The position numbers and the translations under genes are program-made. This document shows positions 54,775 to 62,996 of a DNA stretch of 64,000 nucleotides, one piece after another (position 1 is the stretch's first letter; each line of letters starts with the position of its first letter). The stretch is from positions 1-64,000 of the forward strand of contig VHCL01000003.1 in the NCBI GenBank assembly GCA_016871725.1, in the 5' to 3' direction. The notes under the pieces are model-generated. The model had not been told where the DNA came from. It ran no database searches and was given only the letters and a program-made list of their open reading frames with translations. Source of the DNA: Verrucomicrobiota bacterium (GTDB taxonomy: Bacteria; Verrucomicrobiota; Verrucomicrobiia; Opitutales; UBA953).

Positions 54775-55848
54775 ATGGCCTACGCGATGAACCAGCTGCT
54801 GGAGGCGATGCTCGAGAACGGGGCCTCCGACCTGCACATCCGCGTCGGCCGCGCCCCCAGCCTCCGCGTCAACGGCGAGCTCGTCGCCGTCGAAGGCCCC
54901 GCCCTCACCGCCGCCGAGACCGAGGCCCTCGTGCTCGGCATCGTGCCGCCCGCCCGCCGCGCCACGCTCGACGCCGACGGCGGCTGCGATTTCGCCTTCG
55001 CCTTCCGCGACCGGACCCGTCTCCGCGCCAACGCCTTCCGCGGGCACGGCGGCTACGGCATGGTCCTGCGCCTGCTCCCGTCCGGCATGTACTCGCTCGA
55101 GCAGCTGCGGCTGCCGCTCGTGGTCAAGGACCTGCTCAGGCGCGCCCGCGGCCTGATCCTGGTCACCGGCCCGACCGGTTCGGGCAAGTCGACGACGCTC
55201 GCGTCGATGATCAACTGGATCAACGAGAACCAGCAGAGCCACATCATCACCATCGAGGACCCGATCGAGTACACCCACGCGCACAAGCAGAGCCTGATCA
55301 CCCAGCGCGAGGTGGGCGAAGACCTGCCGTCCTTCGCGGAAGGCGTCCGTTCGGCGCTGCGCCAGGACCCCGACGTCATCCTCATCGGAGAGATGCGCGA
55401 CCTCGAGACCATCGAGGCCGCCGTCACCGCCGCCGAGACCGGCCACCTGGTGCTCGGCACCCTGCACACTTCCGGCGCCACCCGGACGATCGACCGCATC
55501 ATCGACGCCTTCCCGGCCTCGGCGCGCGACCAGATCCGCGCGCAGCTCTCGACCTCGCTCACCGCGGTCATCTCGCAGTGCCTGCTGCACACCACGGACG
55601 ACCGCCGCGTCGCGGCCTTCGAGATCATGATCCGCACCGACGGGATCGCCGCCAAGATCCGCGAGGGCAAGACCTTCCAGCTGCTCACCGACATCGAGAC
55701 CGGCGGCGCGCGCGGCATGCGCACCCTCGACAGCGACCTGCTGTCCCTCTTCTCCCAGGCCCTCGTGACCGAGGAGGAGGTCTTCAGCTACTGCCTCAAC
55801 CCCGAAGCCATGCGCGAGCGCATGCGCGGCGGCGCCGCCGCCCGCTGA
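54775..55848 (+). CDS. pilT: Type IV pilus retraction ATPase PilT
   Basis: 357 residues, normal for PilT. It lacks the GspE-N domain and tetracysteine site. Walker [10 protein letters not shown] at 132-140, Asp box I-E-D-P-I-E-Y, Walker B L-I-G-E-M-R-D, and His box H-T-S-G-A. The C-terminal A-I-R-E-G-K-like segment appears as K-I-R-E-G-K. It implies retractable pili and twitching or DNA uptake, which is inferred. Confidence 0.93.
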   Translation: MAYAMNQLLEAMLENGASDLHIRVGRAPSLRVNGELVAVEGPALTAAETEALVLGIVPPARRATLDADGGCDFAFAFRDRTRLRANAFRGHGGYGMVLRLLPSGMYSLEQLRLPLVVKDLLRRARGLILVTGPTGSGKSTTLASMINWINENQQSHIITIEDPIEYTHAHKQSLITQREVGEDLPSFAEGVRSALRQDPDVILIGEMRDLETIEAAVTAAETGHLVLGTLHTSGATRTIDRIIDAFPASARDQIRAQLSTSLTAVISQCLLHTTDDRRVAAFEIMIRTDGIAAKIREGKTFQLLTDIETGGARGMRTLDSDLLSLFSQALVTEEEVFSYCLNPEAMRERMRGGAAAR

Positions 55849-55866
55849 CCCTTTCCCTTTTTCCCC

Positions 55867-57549
55867 ATGTTCGACGACCATAGTGATCTGATCCGTGACA
55901 TCGCCCTCGAGGCCGGCCTCGTGACGCCCGCCCAGGCCGAGGAAGTCTGGGAGTCCACCTCGACCACGGGCAAGTCCTTCGCCGACAGCCTCGTCGACGC
56001 CGGCCTGGCCGACCGACCCGCGCTCCTGCAGGCCATCGCCGACCATCTCGGCTCCCCCTTCTATTCGACCGTGCCCGCCGACCCCGGCGACGCGCTCGTC
56101 AAGCTGCTCAAGCCCGCCCAGGCCCACAAGTACGTGGTGCTGCCCGTGGCCGACGAGGCCGGCAAGCTGACCCTCCTGGCCAAGGACCCCTTCAATTCCT
56201 CCGTCATCAACGAGCTCGGCTTCATCCTCCAGCGGGACATCGAGCTCGGCGTCGCCGACCCCGCCCAGGTCGAAGCGGGCGTCGTCCGCGTCTACGGCGA
56301 GGCGACCTCCTCCTCGATGGAGGACCTCCTCGGGGAGTTCGGCGAGGTCGACGCCGTCGCCGTCACCGACGAGGACGTCTCCAAGCAGGCCAACCAGGCC
56401 CCGATCATCCGCTTCGTCGACCTCGTGCTGCAGGAAGGCGTCAAGGCCAAGGCCTCGGACATCCACTTCGAGCCCTTCGAGACCGAGTTCCGCATCCGTC
56501 TGCGCATCGACGGCTCGCTCTACGAGATGGCGCCGCCGCCGAAGAACCTCGCCTCTGCCGTGATCGCCCGCGTCAAGGTGCTCTCCTCGCTCAACATCGC
56601 CGAGCGTCGCGTCCCGCAGGACGGCCGCATCAAGACCACCATCGGCGGCCGGCAGATCGACCTCCGCGTGTCGACCCTGCCGACGCAGTTCGGAGAGTCC
56701 GTCGTGCTGCGAATCCTCGACAAGACCGTCGTCAACCTGAGCCTCGAGGCGCTCTCGATGCAGGACGACATCAAGGAAGGCATCCGCTCCATGGTGGGCC
56801 GGCCGAACGGCATCTTCATCGTCACCGGCCCGACCGGTTCCGGCAAGACGACCACCCTCTACTCGGCCCTCAAGGAGGTGAACACCGAGGACGTGAAGAT
56901 CCTCACCGCCGAGGACCCCGTCGAATACGAGGTCGAAGGCATCATGCAGGTCCCGATCAACCACCAGGTCGGCCTGACGTTCGCCGCGGCGCTGCGTTCG
57001 TTCCTCCGTCAGGACCCCGACACCATCATGGTGGGTGAGATCCGCGACATCGAGACCGCCCAGATCGCCGTCCAGGCCTCGCTGACCGGCCACGTCGTGC
57101 TCTCGACGCTCCACACCAACGACGCCCCCGGCGCCGTCACCCGACTGATCGACATGGGCCTGGAGCCGTTCCTCATCTCGGCCTCGCTCGAAGGCGTGCT
57201 CGCCCAGCGCCTCCTGCGCCGCATCTGCAAGACCTGCCGGACGCCCTACGAGCCGGACAAGGACGTCGTCAACATGCTCGACGTCGACGCCCTCGAGATC
57301 GCCAACAAGAAGTTCTACTACGGCAAGGGCTGCCCGGACTGCAACCGCTCCGGCTACAAGGGCCGCCAGGGCCTCTTCGAGCTGATGACCATCAACGACC
57401 AGCTCCGCGCGCTCATCACGCAGAAGGCCCCGACCCTCGTCCTCAAGCAGAAGGCCATCGAATCCGGCATGCGTCCGCTCCGCGAGGACGGCCTGCGCTG
57501 CATCTTCGACGGCCACACCTCCATCGAGGAGGTCCTCAAGTACACCTGA
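55867..57549 (+). CDS. pilB: Type IV pilus/type II secretion assembly ATPase (PilB/GspE family), copy 2
   Basis: 560 residues. Same layout as copy 1: N-terminal domain, Walker A G-P-T-G-S-G-K-T at 321-328, Asp box, Walker B M-V-G-E-I-R-D, His box H-T-N-D, and tetracysteine site C-K-T-C ... C-P-D-C. Clearly diverged from copy 1, so not a recent duplicate. Sits directly before pilC, the usual place for the true pilus extension ATPase. Confidence 0.93.
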   Translation: MFDDHSDLIRDIALEAGLVTPAQAEEVWESTSTTGKSFADSLVDAGLADRPALLQAIADHLGSPFYSTVPADPGDALVKLLKPAQAHKYVVLPVADEAGKLTLLAKDPFNSSVINELGFILQRDIELGVADPAQVEAGVVRVYGEATSSSMEDLLGEFGEVDAVAVTDEDVSKQANQAPIIRFVDLVLQEGVKAKASDIHFEPFETEFRIRLRIDGSLYEMAPPPKNLASAVIARVKVLSSLNIAERRVPQDGRIKTTIGGRQIDLRVSTLPTQFGESVVLRILDKTVVNLSLEALSMQDDIKEGIRSMVGRPNGIFIVTGPTGSGKTTTLYSALKEVNTEDVKILTAEDPVEYEVEGIMQVPINHQVGLTFAAALRSFLRQDPDTIMVGEIRDIETAQIAVQASLTGHVVLSTLHTNDAPGAVTRLIDMGLEPFLISASLEGVLAQRLLRRICKTCRTPYEPDKDVVNMLDVDALEIANKKFYYGKGCPDCNRSGYKGRQGLFELMTINDQLRALITQKAPTLVLKQKAIESGMRPLREDGLRCIFDGHTSIEEVLKYT

Positions 57550-57574
57550 ACTTCAACACCCCACCGCACCTCCC

Positions 57575-58816
57575 ATGCCCGACTACAAGTACACCGCCAT
57601 CGACCGCAACGGGGCCCAGGCCACCGGCCGGATCGACGCCGCCGACGACGCGCAGGCCCGCCAGAAGCTCATGGCGAAAGGCCTGATGGTCACCACGCTC
57701 GTGGCCGACTCGGCCGCCGCCAAGCCCGCGGCCGCCGCCGCCCCGGCCAAGGCCGGCTTCTCCTTCGGCTCGAAGGTGACGCAGAACGACGTGACCGTCA
57801 TGACGCGCCAGCTGGCGACGCTGATCATCGCCGGCCTGCCGCTCCTCCGCGCGCTGGAGCTCATCACCAAGCAGGAGCGGAACCCCGCCTTCAAGGCCGT
57901 CCTCGCCAACATCGCCGAGAGCGTCTCCCAAGGCAACAACCTCTCCGAGGCCCTGCAGGCCCACCCCAAGGTCTTCGACAAGCTCTTCGTCAACATGGTG
58001 CGCGCGGGCGAGGCGGGCGGCGTGCTCGACAAGGTCCTCGACCGTCTCGCGAAGTTCCGCGAGAAGGCCGAGCGCATCCAGAAGAAGGTCAAGTCCGCGA
58101 TGGTGTACCCGGGAGTCGTCATGTCCGTCGCGCTCATCATCGTGTACATCCTGATGGTGAAGGTCGTCCCGTCGTTCCAGAAGCTCCTGGACAGCCAGAA
58201 GACCACGATGCCGCCGTTGACGCAGTTCGTCGTGGGCATCTCGAAGTTCCTCACGGAATTCTGGTGGGCCACCCCGATCGCGGTCTTCGGCCTCTACTTC
58301 GGCCTGAAGTCGTGGCTCGCTACCGACAAGGGCAAGGCGGTCTTCGACAAGATGATCTTCCGGCTCCCCAAGGTCGGCGCCTTCGTGCAGATCGTCTCCG
58401 TCTCCCGCTTCGCCCGCACCTTCGGCACGCTGATGGCCTCGGGCGTCCCGATCCTGCAGTCGATCACGATCACCCGCGACACGCTCGACAACGTCGTCAT
58501 CGCCCAGTCGCTCGAGCGCGTGCATGACCGCGTGCGCGACGGCGAGCCGCTCTCGATCCCGCTCGAGCAGTCCGGCGTCTTCCCGCAGATGGTGACCTCC
58601 ATGATCCAGGTCGGCGAAGAGACCGGCCAGCTGCCGGAGATGCTCAACCGCGTCGCCGACATCTACGACGAAGAGGTCGACAACGCCGTGACCGCGCTGA
58701 CCTCGATCATCGAGCCGATCCTCATCGTCTTCCTCGCGGTGGTGGTCGGCACCATCGTGCTCGCGATGTTCCTCCCGCTCATCGCGCTCATCACGAAGAT
58801 GACCGGCGGCGGCTGA
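57575..58816 (+). CDS. pilC: Type IV pilus inner-membrane platform protein PilC/GspF
   Basis: 413 residues with two GspF domains and three main hydrophobic segments. The Q-L-A-T-L-I-I-A-G-L-P-L-L segment in the first domain and the F-A-R-T-F-G-T-L-M-A-S-G-V-P-I segment in the second are hallmarks. An insert of Ala/Lys/Pro near residue 45-60 is lineage-specific. Last gene of the cluster, followed by two terminators. Confidence 0.94.
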   Translation: MPDYKYTAIDRNGAQATGRIDAADDAQARQKLMAKGLMVTTLVADSAAAKPAAAAAPAKAGFSFGSKVTQNDVTVMTRQLATLIIAGLPLLRALELITKQERNPAFKAVLANIAESVSQGNNLSEALQAHPKVFDKLFVNMVRAGEAGGVLDKVLDRLAKFREKAERIQKKVKSAMVYPGVVMSVALIIVYILMVKVVPSFQKLLDSQKTTMPPLTQFVVGISKFLTEFWWATPIAVFGLYFGLKSWLATDKGKAVFDKMIFRLPKVGAFVQIVSVSRFARTFGTLMASGVPILQSITITRDTLDNVVIAQSLERVHDRVRDGEPLSIPLEQSGVFPQMVTSMIQVGEETGQLPEMLNRVADIYDEEVDNAVTALTSIIEPILIVFLAVVVGTIVLAMFLPLIALITKMTGGG

Positions 58817-58838
58817 GCGTCCCTCCCGTCCACGACGA

Positions 58839-58867
58839 AGCCCGGCCCGCGAGGAGCCGGGCTTTTT
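58839..58867 (+). terminator. Terminator of the pil operon
   Basis: Stem AGCCCGGC/GCCGGGCT with a 9-nt loop then TTTT. Confidence 0.8.
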
Positions 58868-58902
58868 CGTGTCCAGGGCAGGGGAGTGACCCCCGAAAAA
58901 GG

Positions 58903-58941
58903 AGGCGGCTTGCATACCCCTATGCAAGCCGCCTGTTTTTT
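58903..58941. terminator. Bidirectional terminator between pilC and tRNA-fMet
   Basis: Perfect 13-bp stem AGGCGGCTTGCAT with a 6-nt loop, followed by GTTTTTT on the plus strand and CCTTTTT on the minus strand. Suited to stop both the pil operon and the tRNA transcript. Confidence 0.85.
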
Positions 58942-59081
58942 ACTGCTTTATCTTACTTACCCCATTGTCCCGTAGGACAAATTTAATACCTGATACCGTG
59001 CATTTAATTCCGATCGGTTCAAGTGAAATCCGCATCTTTTTAGTCACGATCGTAAGTGACTACCCCTCAGGGCTTTGAAAT
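58942..59081. other. AT-rich spacer downstream of tRNA-fMet
   Basis: About 140 bp with markedly lower G+C than the rest of the window. It has no open frame of note. It contains a 7-bp inverted repeat TAGTCAC/GTGACTA spaced by 8 nt at 59041-59062. It could be the trailer region of the tRNA transcript or a scar of an old integration at the tRNA. Confidence 0.5.
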
Positions 59082-59159
59082 TGGGTGCAGGGGTAGGATT
59101 TGAACCTACGACCTTCAGGTTATGAGCCTGACGAGCTAACCGGGCTGCTCCACCCTGCA
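59082..59159 (-). tRNA. Initiator tRNA-fMet (CAT)
   Basis: Minus strand, 78 nt with encoded CCA. Initiator traits: G-A-G-C/G-C-T-C D-stem with A11:U24, and the CTCATAA loop giving CAT. Two departures from the standard initiator: position 1 is U opposite A72 rather than a C:A mismatch, and the anticodon stem reads AGG/CCU at 29-31/39-41 rather than GGG/CCC. The D-loop has one extra base. Confidence 0.88.
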
Positions 59160-59249
59160 ATCAGTGGAAGGCGAAGGAGAAGGGCAGGCGGGCCGCCCCG
59201 CAAGCCATTTCTTGTGCCAGTTATCGGGCATGCCCCTGCCCAAAAAGGG

Positions 59250-59278
59250 TTGAAGCAGGCGGGGCAGGGGGGAAGATT
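59250..59278 (+). promoter_or_regulatory. Candidate promoter of the first VWA-type gene
   Basis: TTGAAG, 17 nt, AAGATT, then 17 nt to the ATG at 59296. Confidence 0.45.
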
Positions 59279-59295
59279 GACCACCCCTTTAAACG

Positions 59296-61278
59296 ATGAG
59301 CGAAGAAACCCCTACGCCTCCCCCCGGCGAAGTCTCCCCGGCCCCCGTCAAGGAGGTCGAGACCGACGAGGTCCTGGGCACCAAGCGCGCCAAGAAATCC
59401 TTCTGGCAACGGATCGGCGCCAGCGGTCTCTCGGTGTCGATCGCCTTCCACGCGCTGCTCGTCTTCATCGCGGCCGCCTTCGTCGTCTCGACCGTCACGG
59501 ACAACGCCAAGAAGGATCCCAACCAGTTCGCCACCGGCGCGGGCGGCGGCTCCGGCGGCGAGCGCGTCAAGAACACCCAGCACAAGATCAAGCCGAAGAA
59601 CGTGAAGTCGCTCGCCAAGACGACCACGCGCATCACTTCCAAGAGCGCCTCCGCCTCCATCGCCCTCCCGGACATGCCGAACTCCGCTTCGGCGTCCTCG
59701 ATGATCTCCGGCGCGATGGCCGGCGGCTCTTCCAAGGGCTTCGGCGGCGGCTCCGGCGGCGGCATCGGCACCGGCCGCGGCATGGGCTCCGGCGGCGGCA
59801 AGAACTTCGTCGCGAAGCCGGTCATGGGCGCGAACATCTTCTCGCAGCGCCTCGCGGTCTACTTCGACGCCTCGGCTTCCATGCTGCCCTACCTCGAGCG
59901 CGTCGAGGCCGAGATCCGCGACAAGTTCCCCGACGCGGACGTCTTCCTCAGCAACGGCGTCTTCATCGACGTGCATGACAACGAGATCGTCGGCGGCGAG
60001 AAGTTCAAGGGCACGCCTTACCTCAACCGTCCCACCGGCACGGGCGCCAAGAAGAACGCCAAGGGCGAACTCGTCCCGACCGAGACCAACGTCAACAAGC
60101 TCACCACCCAGGGCCGGGCCATCTATAAGAAGTACGCCCAGAACTTCAAGGTCGGCTCCGTCGGCGGCTGGGTCGACATCCTCAAGGACGACCGCACCTA
60201 CGACGCGCTCATCATCTTCTCCGACTTCCAGGACGGCGTCCGCCAGATCCGCACCAAGGCGATCGGCAACGTGCCCGCTTACAAACCCGACAAGGGCATG
60301 CGTCCCGACCCGCCTGTGGTCTTCTCCGACCGCACCAACCAAGGCGGCGGTTTCGCCCGCTCGGTGACGCTCATCGCCAGCGGCGGCGGCTCCGGCCAGA
60401 ACGTGGTGCAGTGCAAGGACACCTCCGGCCTCATCGTCGGCATGGTCGCCCTCGGGGCCGGCATCCCGCCCGGCACGACGGTCACCGAGATCAAGGAGAA
60501 CGTCAGCTTCACCCTCAGCAAGCCCCTCACGGCCCTCGCCAGCGGCCGCATCACCTGCAACAACGGCGGCGACAAGCGTTTCCCCGAAGAGCGTAAGTGG
60601 GAAGACGAGTGGGAGAAGGCCTTCGCCGGCGCCCGCGAGAACAAGGGTCCCCGCCTCTATCTGATCAGCACCTCGCGCGCCTACGGCAACAAGCCCGGGA
60701 CGATCTTCCAGCGCTGCGTCTCCGCTTCCGAAGGCAGCGCCATCATGGTGAAGTTCGGCAACGGCAAGAAGGGCGCGAACACCCTCGACGACCTGCACAA
60801 TTACGACGACCTCTACGTCGGCATGCCGGTCAGCGGCCGCGGTGTCCCCGACGGCGCCGTCCTCACGGCCATGCCGACCTTCAAGAACATCGTCGACCCC
60901 GAGGATCCCGAGAAGAAGCGCATGAAACGCGTCATCGACAAGCAGCTGACGATCTCCGCGCCGCTGACCGAGGATTCCCTCAACGCCGTCTTCGCCTTCA
61001 TCCCGCTCATCCAGGCCGTCGGCACCCTGGCCAAGGACTCCAAGACCATCGAGGACGTCTCCGGCTCGATCGACCTCCGTTCCGGCATGCTGATCCAGGA
61101 CAACCGTTTCCCGGCCGGCACGAAGATCGTCTCCGTGGCCCCGAACAAGACCTCGCCCGGCTTCTACACGGTCGAGATGTCCGCCCCGGCCACGGCCGCC
61201 GGCGCCAACAGCGTCCTGCGTTTCCGTCCGGCGGGTTCCGGCGCGGGCAGCAACCGTTCCGGCGCGCCCGCCCGCTGA
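59296..61278 (+). CDS. Membrane-anchored VWA-like protein with inserted beta repeats
   Basis: 660 residues. Acidic/Pro-rich N-terminus, one transmembrane helix (about 47-68), Lys/Ser-rich and Gly-rich stalk (about 75-175), then a VWA-like domain with MIDAS-type D191-A-S-A-S and the later I-I-F-S-D-F-Q-D-G. After that strand the protein departs from its neighbour: a beta repeat (about 358-420) interrupts the domain before W-E-D-E-W-E-K-A-F resumes it near 435. Two further repeats (about 483-560, 561-650) follow. The repeats share a G-M-X-V-X-G-X-G-I-P-X-G-T-X-V pattern seen in surface and tail-fibre proteins. Function unknown. Confidence 0.7.
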   Translation: MSEETPTPPPGEVSPAPVKEVETDEVLGTKRAKKSFWQRIGASGLSVSIAFHALLVFIAAAFVVSTVTDNAKKDPNQFATGAGGGSGGERVKNTQHKIKPKNVKSLAKTTTRITSKSASASIALPDMPNSASASSMISGAMAGGSSKGFGGGSGGGIGTGRGMGSGGGKNFVAKPVMGANIFSQRLAVYFDASASMLPYLERVEAEIRDKFPDADVFLSNGVFIDVHDNEIVGGEKFKGTPYLNRPTGTGAKKNAKGELVPTETNVNKLTTQGRAIYKKYAQNFKVGSVGGWVDILKDDRTYDALIIFSDFQDGVRQIRTKAIGNVPAYKPDKGMRPDPPVVFSDRTNQGGGFARSVTLIASGGGSGQNVVQCKDTSGLIVGMVALGAGIPPGTTVTEIKENVSFTLSKPLTALASGRITCNNGGDKRFPEERKWEDEWEKAFAGARENKGPRLYLISTSRAYGNKPGTIFQRCVSASEGSAIMVKFGNGKKGANTLDDLHNYDDLYVGMPVSGRGVPDGAVLTAMPTFKNIVDPEDPEKKRMKRVIDKQLTISAPLTEDSLNAVFAFIPLIQAVGTLAKDSKTIEDVSGSIDLRSGMLIQDNRFPAGTKIVSVAPNKTSPGFYTVEMSAPATAAGANSVLRFRPAGSGAGSNRSGAPAR

Positions 61279-61297
61279 CCCTCATCCGGTCGGTTTC

Positions 61298-61338
61298 CGC
61301 CCCTCGCGTCCTCCGGGCCGGCGAGGGGCGTTCGTTTT
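61298..61338 (+). terminator. Terminator of the first VWA-type gene
   Basis: Perfect 10-bp stem CGCCCCTCGC with a 13-nt loop followed by TTCGTTTT. Confidence 0.7.
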
Positions 61339-61425
61339 CGTGGATCCGTGGCCCGGTCTCACTGAGGTTCGCCCCTGGGGATTTCCTCGGAGCGACGCCT
61401 CGGGGATGGTTGACGGGCCCTGGCG

Positions 61426-61452
61426 TTGAGTCTGGCGCCCGTCCGCTAACCT
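61426..61452 (+). promoter_or_regulatory. Candidate leaderless promoter of the second VWA-type gene
   Basis: TTGAGT, 15 nt, TAACCT, then 7 nt to the ATG at 61460. Confidence 0.4.
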
Positions 61453-61459
61453 GCGGGCG

Positions 61460-62539
61460 ATGTCTTCGGCGGATCCTTTCGTGGCCGCGCGCCCGCGCTC
61501 TCCTGCCTGGCGCAGCCTGGCCTCGTCGCTGCTCTTCCATGGCGTGCTCGTGGTGCTGGCCTGCTGGGTCGTCCTGCGCACGCCGACCCGGCCGCCGGCG
61601 GCGAAGGAATTCGTCGCCCATGCCGTCGCCGGGGGCAGGTCCGGCGCACCGGCTTCCGTCCACCCTGTGCAGCGTAAGCCCAAGGTCACCGTGCCTGCGA
61701 AGCGTCTCGTCTCTAAGTCCGCGACCGCGACCTTGGCGTTGCCGCCGATGAAGGCCATGACCCCTGAGGTGGGGCTGGCCGGGCTGACCGCGGGGCAAGG
61801 GAAGGGCGGCTTCGGCCGAGGTCGCGGAAGCTTCGGTGGCGCTGGCCTCGGGGCAGGCTTGGGCCATCGCGCCGGCTTCGTCGGCCGTCCGGTGATGGGC
61901 GCGTTCATCCGGGCGCAACGCGTGGCGGTCTATCTCGATTGCTCGGGCTCGATGCGCAGCTATCTCCCCCGCGTCGAGGCCGAGATCCGGAAGCAGTTTC
62001 CCGATGCCGACGTCTTCCGCTTCGACGGGGCCCGCGTGGTCGGACTGGGCGACAAGGTCGTCCACGGCCGCGGTTTCCAAGGTCCGGCGCCGCGCCTGCG
62101 CGAAGGGCCGACGCAGACCGTCGTCGAGACCCTGACGCCGAACGGCCGCTTGGTGCAGGCGAAGGTCCGGACGGCCTGCGAGAAGGGTTCGCTGGGCGCG
62201 TGGATGGATCGGCTCTTGGCCGAGCCCTACGACGCCTTGGTGGTATTCTCGGATTTCCAGGACGGGGTCCGCCTCTACGAGACGAAGAAGGGTGAGCCGA
62301 AGATGGTCTACTCGGACAGCTCCTATCATAAGTTCGGAGGGCCGCCGAAAGCCCCGACCCGCTGGCAGCGCGAATGGCTGGAGGCCTTCGGCAAGGGCGC
62401 GCAAGGCCGTGGGCCGAGGCTGTACCTCTTCAGCGTCCAACAGGAGCCACAGGCTTTCCTACGCGCCTGCGTGACGGCCTCCGGCGGGTCCTGGACTTCG
62501 GTGTCCTGGCTCCGCAAAGGCGGCCGGAAAGCGCCTTGA
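61460..62539 (+). CDS. Membrane-anchored VWA-like protein, compact paralogue
   Basis: 359 residues. N-terminal helix (about 20-42), basic linker, Gly/Arg-rich stalk (G-R-G-X-G repeats, about 110-140), then the VWA domain with a full MIDAS start D160-C-S-G-S and later V-V-F-S-D-F-Q-D-G. The order and spacing match the upstream gene but without its inserted and C-terminal repeats; W-Q-R-E-W-L-E-A-F aligns with W-E-D-E-W-E-K-A-F. Probably binds a divalent metal and a partner protein outside the inner membrane. Function unknown. Confidence 0.75.
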   Translation: MSSADPFVAARPRSPAWRSLASSLLFHGVLVVLACWVVLRTPTRPPAAKEFVAHAVAGGRSGAPASVHPVQRKPKVTVPAKRLVSKSATATLALPPMKAMTPEVGLAGLTAGQGKGGFGRGRGSFGGAGLGAGLGHRAGFVGRPVMGAFIRAQRVAVYLDCSGSMRSYLPRVEAEIRKQFPDADVFRFDGARVVGLGDKVVHGRGFQGPAPRLREGPTQTVVETLTPNGRLVQAKVRTACEKGSLGAWMDRLLAEPYDALVVFSDFQDGVRLYETKKGEPKMVYSDSSYHKFGGPPKAPTRWQREWLEAFGKGAQGRGPRLYLFSVQQEPQAFLRACVTASGGSWTSVSWLRKGGRKAP

Positions 62540-62542
62540 CGG

Positions 62543-62571
62543 TTGCGCCGGCGGGCCGGACGGCTTGCATA
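62543..62571 (+). promoter_or_regulatory. Candidate leaderless promoter of the hotdog thioesterase gene
   Basis: TTGCGC, 17 nt, TGCATA, then 5 nt to the ATG at 62577. Confidence 0.5.
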
Positions 62572-62576
62572 GGCGC

Positions 62577-62996
62577 ATGGCCCCTTTCACGGCGGATTAC
62601 CGCGCGAATTTCTCCGACACCGACGCCGCGGGCATCGTGCATTTCTCGACGGTGTTCTTCTGGGTCGAGGCGACCGAAGAGGCCCTCTTCCGTCATCTCA
62701 AGCTACCTTTCCTTCGGACCGAGGGCGCCAAGCTCACGGGCTTCCCCCGGGTGCGCGTGGAGTGTGACTTCCTTTCCCCGATCTACCGTGAGGACGTCGT
62801 GACCGTCGCGCTGACGCCGATCGAGATCGGCGACAAGAAGCTCGTCTGGGGCTTCACCGCCGCCGTGGGAGAACGCTCCGTCGCGAAGGGCGCCCTGACC
62901 ACCGTCTACGCCTGGCGCGAAGCCCAAGGCCCCATGTCGGCCGCCCTCGTGCCGCTCGAGGTCAAGACGGCGCTCCAGAAGCATTTCGGCGTCTGA
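62577..62996 (+). CDS. YbgC/4HBT-type acyl-CoA thioesterase
   Basis: 139 residues, one hotdog domain. The S-D-T-D-A-A-G-I-V-H-F segment matches the catalytic Asp and following region of YbgC and DHNA-CoA thioesterases. Could hydrolyse short acyl-CoAs or the menaquinone intermediate DHNA-CoA; no men or tol-pal genes are nearby to decide. Its stop overlaps the next start (TGATG), so the glycosyltransferase is coupled. Confidence 0.85.
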   Translation: MAPFTADYRANFSDTDAAGIVHFSTVFFWVEATEEALFRHLKLPFLRTEGAKLTGFPRVRVECDFLSPIYREDVVTVALTPIEIGDKKLVWGFTAAVGERSVAKGALTTVYAWREAQGPMSAALVPLEVKTALQKHFGV

